A stretch of DNA of 64,000 bases from Vibrio lentus (GTDB lineage Bacteria; Pseudomonadota; Gammaproteobacteria; Enterobacterales; Vibrionaceae). The translations under genes were made by a program, and so were the position numbers. Position 1 is the stretch's first letter. Each line of letters starts with the position of its first letter. A model generated the notes under the pieces. The model did no database searches. It was not told the DNA's origin and was given only the letters and a program-made list of their open reading frames with translations. Shown in pieces: positions 61,759 through 64,000 of this stretch. The DNA lies in contig NZ_JAUFQE010000001.1 in the NCBI RefSeq assembly GCF_030409755.1, positions 1,550,001 to 1,614,000 of the forward strand. Reading direction: 5' to 3'.

Positions 61759-63171
61759 TTAGATAGCCACCATAGTCGCGGCTTTCTTCATCGCTTCTTT
61801 GGTTGAGCATTCAATCACGTTCGCATTAGCAAAGCGGTGAGCGTCTTTCACTTGAATATCGTGAGCTAAGATAACCAGTCTCGCGTTCGCTACATCTAGG
61901 TCGCTGATGCGGTTCTGAATGCCGTTTTGACCTTGAGTTTCTACCTTAATCTTAAGGCCAGCTGCTAAGCCTGCTTTCTCTAGTGCTTTCGCTGCCATGA
62001 AGGTGTGTGCAACACCAGAAGGGCAACATGTTACTGCTACGATGTCGTACTCGCCTTCACCTGCTACAGGAGCTGTTTGAGCTTGTACTGGCGCTTCAAC
62101 CATGTCTTCTTCGGTTTCAACCGCTACTGGCTTCCAGAAGCCAACGATAACTGCTGTGGTTAGCGAGCCAAGTGCAATACCAACTACGTACATTGGAATG
62201 TTGCTTGATACTGGTGCAGTGATTAGGCCGCCCCAAGGTGCGTGCAGTAGAACGTCTGTCATGAAGCCGAATACACAGCCCACGATACCACCGGCAACGA
62301 TTGAAGGAAGTACGCGCATTGGGTCGTTCGCTGCGAATGGGATAGCACCTTCAGAGATACCGATAGAACCCATAATTGCTGCTGCTTTACCTGCTTCTTG
62401 CTCTTGTTTAGAGAACTTGTTTTTGAATAGGAACGTCGCCAGTGCCATGCCTAGAGGTGGTGTACAAATCGCGATGCCTACGCCTCCCATTAGCCAAGGT
62501 TGCGTGTCTACTTGAGTTTGAGCAAATAGGGTCGCTACTTTGTTGATAGGGCCGCCCATATCAAACGCCGTCATACCACCAAGGATTGTGCCCAGAACCA
62601 TCTTAGATGCGCCAGCCATTGAAGCTAGGAACTCGTTCATTGAAGACATGAACAGTTTGATTGGCTCACCGATGCCCCACAGTACGATACCTGCAGAGAT
62701 TAACGTACCTAGAAGCGGGTAGATGAAGTAAGCACCCAGCGCCGTCATGTTTGCAGAAAGCGGGATCTTCTTAAGTTGGAACACTACGCCACCGGCGATG
62801 AAGCCTGCCACGATACAGCCAAGGAAGCCGCCGCCCATGTCAGCCATGATGCCAGAAGAGATCATCGCAGGTGCCAGTGCTGGTTTGTCTGCAATAGAGT
62901 AACCAATAAAGCCGCCAAGAATGATTGGGAAAAGAACAAGGCCCTTGATACCGATATTAGAGATGTCTGCCAGCAAACCGTCGGCCGGAACCGCACCTTT
63001 GCCTGATGCCATGACCGCTAAAGCCAGCAGAACACCACCGGCTACGATGAAAGGTAGCATGTGTGATGTACCGAAAAGCAGATGGCCTTTCATGGTACTA
63101 AGGATTTTTTTAAAGTCGCTACTACTATTTTTATTATTTGTATTCGTAGCTTGAGTTGTTAGGGTGCTCAT
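61759..63171 (-). CDS. PTS fructose-family IICB component (probable mannose permease)
   Basis: A 470-residue membrane sugar permease. The IIC domain is about 20-350 with ~9 helices; 'GISEGAIPFAANDPMRVLPS' is the conserved loop, and 'FDMGGPINKVAT' is characteristic of fructose-type IIC. An Ala/Pro/Glu linker at about 352-372 leads to a C-terminal IIB domain with the phosphocysteine in 'VTCCPSGVAHTFMAA' (likely Cys 383). The IIB-after-IIC order is the reverse of FruA. The separate IIA gene lies 13 bases upstream. The neighbouring manA argues for mannose uptake and phosphorylation. Confidence 0.9.
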   Translation of the reverse strand: MSTLTTQATNTNNKNSSSDFKKILSTMKGHLLFGTSHMLPFIVAGGVLLALAVMASGKGAVPADGLLADISNIGIKGLVLFPIILGGFIGYSIADKPALAPAMISSGIMADMGGGFLGCIVAGFIAGGVVFQLKKIPLSANMTALGAYFIYPLLGTLISAGIVLWGIGEPIKLFMSSMNEFLASMAGASKMVLGTILGGMTAFDMGGPINKVATLFAQTQVDTQPWLMGGVGIAICTPPLGMALATFLFKNKFSKQEQEAGKAAAIMGSIGISEGAIPFAANDPMRVLPSIVAGGIVGCVFGFMTDVLLHAPWGGLITAPVSSNIPMYVVGIALGSLTTAVIVGFWKPVAVETEEDMVEAPVQAQTAPVAGEGEYDIVAVTCCPSGVAHTFMAAKALEKAGLAAGLKIKVETQGQNGIQNRISDLDVANARLVILAHDIQVKDAHRFANANVIECSTKEAMKKAATMVAI

Positions 63172-63184
63172 AATTTTCTACGCC

Positions 63185-63625
63185 TTATGAATTAATTAAA
63201 ATATTAAGGATTTGCTGTTCGTCTTTTGCGTTATGGATATTTTGAATAAATTCATCGCTGAATTTTCCAAATAGTTCTTGTAGTACATAAATATGATGGT
63301 CAGCACCGTTATCGGGTGATGCAATCATAAAAAAAACGGTTGGGTTAATGCCGTCTTCATCGCCATACTCAATGCCTTCGCGCTTAACACCGACAGCGAT
63401 AGCTGGCTCTGTTACTGCCTTGCTTTTTGAATGTGGGTAAGCGATGCCGTCCATTGAGGTAATGCTTTGAGATTCACGAATTTCGATGTCTGCCAAGAAG
63501 GCTTCTTTATTACTGATTCGGTTGTTCTCAAATAACATTTCTGCCAATTCTTCAAACAGTTCTTTTTTATTATTCGCTTGAAGATTGTTATTAATTAAGT
63601 TGACGTTAGTTAGCTGTGTGATCAT
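63185..63625 (-). CDS. PTS fructose-family IIA component
   Basis: A 146-residue EIIA of the PTS_EIIA_2 family that hands phosphate from HPr to the IIB Cys. The active His 65 is in 'SMDGIAYPHSKSKAV'; 'ADIEIRESQSITSMDGIAYPHS' and 'VFFMIASPDNGADHHIYVLQELF' are the family hallmarks. The gene is upstream of the IICB gene on the same strand with a short gap, forming a two-gene operon. Two CRP-like sites lie 110-150 bases upstream, fitting carbon-catabolite control. Confidence 0.92.
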   Translation of the reverse strand: MITQLTNVNLINNNLQANNKKELFEELAEMLFENNRISNKEAFLADIEIRESQSITSMDGIAYPHSKSKAVTEPAIAVGVKREGIEYGDEDGINPTVFFMIASPDNGADHHIYVLQELFGKFSDEFIQNIHNAKDEQQILNILINS

Positions 63626-63737
63626 TTATTAACTCATTCACTATTGAAGTTCTTGAATTAAAATTAATGGATTAACCCGATTCGCGAAATAGCAAATAAA
63701 AGCCCTTCACTGTACATTTGTATCCAGCAAAATTAAG

Positions 63738-63776
63738 TGTGATTTGCATCATTAATGCAGTGTGAGATGGGTCATA
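63738..63776. promoter_or_regulatory. Two CRP-like sites upstream of the PTS operon
   Basis: TGTGA-N6-TCATT (63738-63753) and TGTGA-N6-TCATA (63761-63776) each match the CRP consensus TGTGA-N6-TCACA at most positions. They lie 113-150 bases upstream of the IIA start. Confidence 0.5.
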
Positions 63777-63828
63777 TTTGATGGCGTCTTGATTATGTTT
63801 TTGACACGCTAATAAGTTTCGTCAGAAA

Positions 63829-63854
63829 CAAAAATGCCCCACAAAGCAGGGCAT
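63829..63854 (-). terminator. Terminator of manA
   Basis: ATGCCC (63834-63839) pairs with GGGCAT (63849-63854). On the minus strand TTTTTG follows. It lies about 48 bases after the manA stop. Confidence 0.75.
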
Positions 63855-63901
63855 GATCAGTGTTTGTATTTACTCGGGAGAGCTAGATTTACTTTGTAGA
63901 G

Positions 63902-64000
63902 CTAGCTGTAAGCTCGCGCGACACGTCCAACGCAATCGAGTTTGTAGCTCTCTGCGTAAGCCGGAATGAACACCGACTGGCCTTTCTCTATCACGCAGGT
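63902..64000 (-). CDS. manA: Mannose-6-phosphate isomerase, C-terminal end (partial)
   Basis: The last 32 codons of a gene that continues beyond the window, on the minus strand, ending in TAG at 63902-63904. The translation 'IEKGQSVFIPAYAESYKLDC' is the characteristic C-terminal cupin end of type I phosphomannose isomerase. The enzyme converts mannose-6-phosphate to fructose-6-phosphate, the step needed after import by the adjacent PTS. Only the terminal strand is visible, so residues of the zinc site cannot be checked. Confidence 0.82.
   Translation of the reverse strand, partial: TCVIEKGQSVFIPAYAESYKLDCVGRVARAYS

Overview
The window is a 64 kb piece of a gammaproteobacterial chromosome, almost certainly a Vibrio and probably of the Splendidus clade. 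That assignment is an inference from protein similarity, gene order and moderate GC content; no rRNA or marker gene is present to prove it. About 57 protein-coding genes are supported. I saw no tRNA, rRNA, insertion sequence, integrase or CRISPR array. One gene (an AEC-family transporter) is broken by a one-base frameshift in a homopolymer.

Region 1 (1-17 kb) is a purine-to-glyoxylate pathway. On the plus strand are puuE (partial), uraD, alc, allA and puuD, which turn urate into ureidoglycolate, glyoxylate and urea. On the minus strand are xdhA, xdhB, xdhC and guaD, which feed guanine and xanthine into urate. The two arms point at each other and are separated by a 5 kb accessory segment (4.3-9.1 kb). 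It holds an acyltransferase, three small membrane proteins of unknown function, a MerR regulator with a carboxymuconolactone decarboxylase-like target, and the broken transporter. A GntR/FCD repressor lies behind xdhA, and TGTATACA palindromes in front of both xdhA and gntR suggest joint control.

Region 2 (17-32.5 kb) is mostly housekeeping and solitary genes: a Tag-like glycosylase, GNAT, HD and HAD enzymes, a DcuA/DcuB-family dicarboxylate transporter, a putative HExxH metalloprotease, flavin and ferric reductases, a secreted AGE-type (alpha/alpha)6-barrel protein, a DUF2975/HTH pair, a divergent GST/LysR pair and a chemoreceptor.

Region 3 (32.8-44 kb) carries aldehyde metabolism. An AcoR-like sigma-54 activator diverges from an ExaC/AldB aldehyde dehydrogenase that has a clear -24/-12 promoter and two upstream palindromes. 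The glutathione-dependent formaldehyde pathway (frmA, fghA) follows, with a NUDIX enzyme, two SMR transporters and a large lipoprotein metallophosphoesterase.

Region 4 (44-51.3 kb) is a sialic acid catabolic cluster that looks AT-richer than its neighbours: nanA, an RpiR regulator, nagA, nanE, nanK, an SSS-type sialic acid symporter and a YhcH/NanQ anomerase. GGAGTTnnACTCC boxes recur at its divergent promoters. Region 5 (51.3-54.9 kb) pairs the murein peptide amidase mpaA with a divergent MppA/OppA-type binding protein and a LysR regulator.

Region 6 (55-61.7 kb) is a Ugp-like ABC importer operon. Between its binding protein and its ATPase sit a three-metal-type PHP (CehA/McbA family) hydrolase and a HAD phosphatase. 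This is the best candidate here for an uncharacterised uptake-and-hydrolysis system, possibly for phosphodiesters. Region 7 (61.7-64 kb) is a fructose-family PTS (IIA plus IICB) beside the 3' end of manA, which suggests mannose as the substrate.
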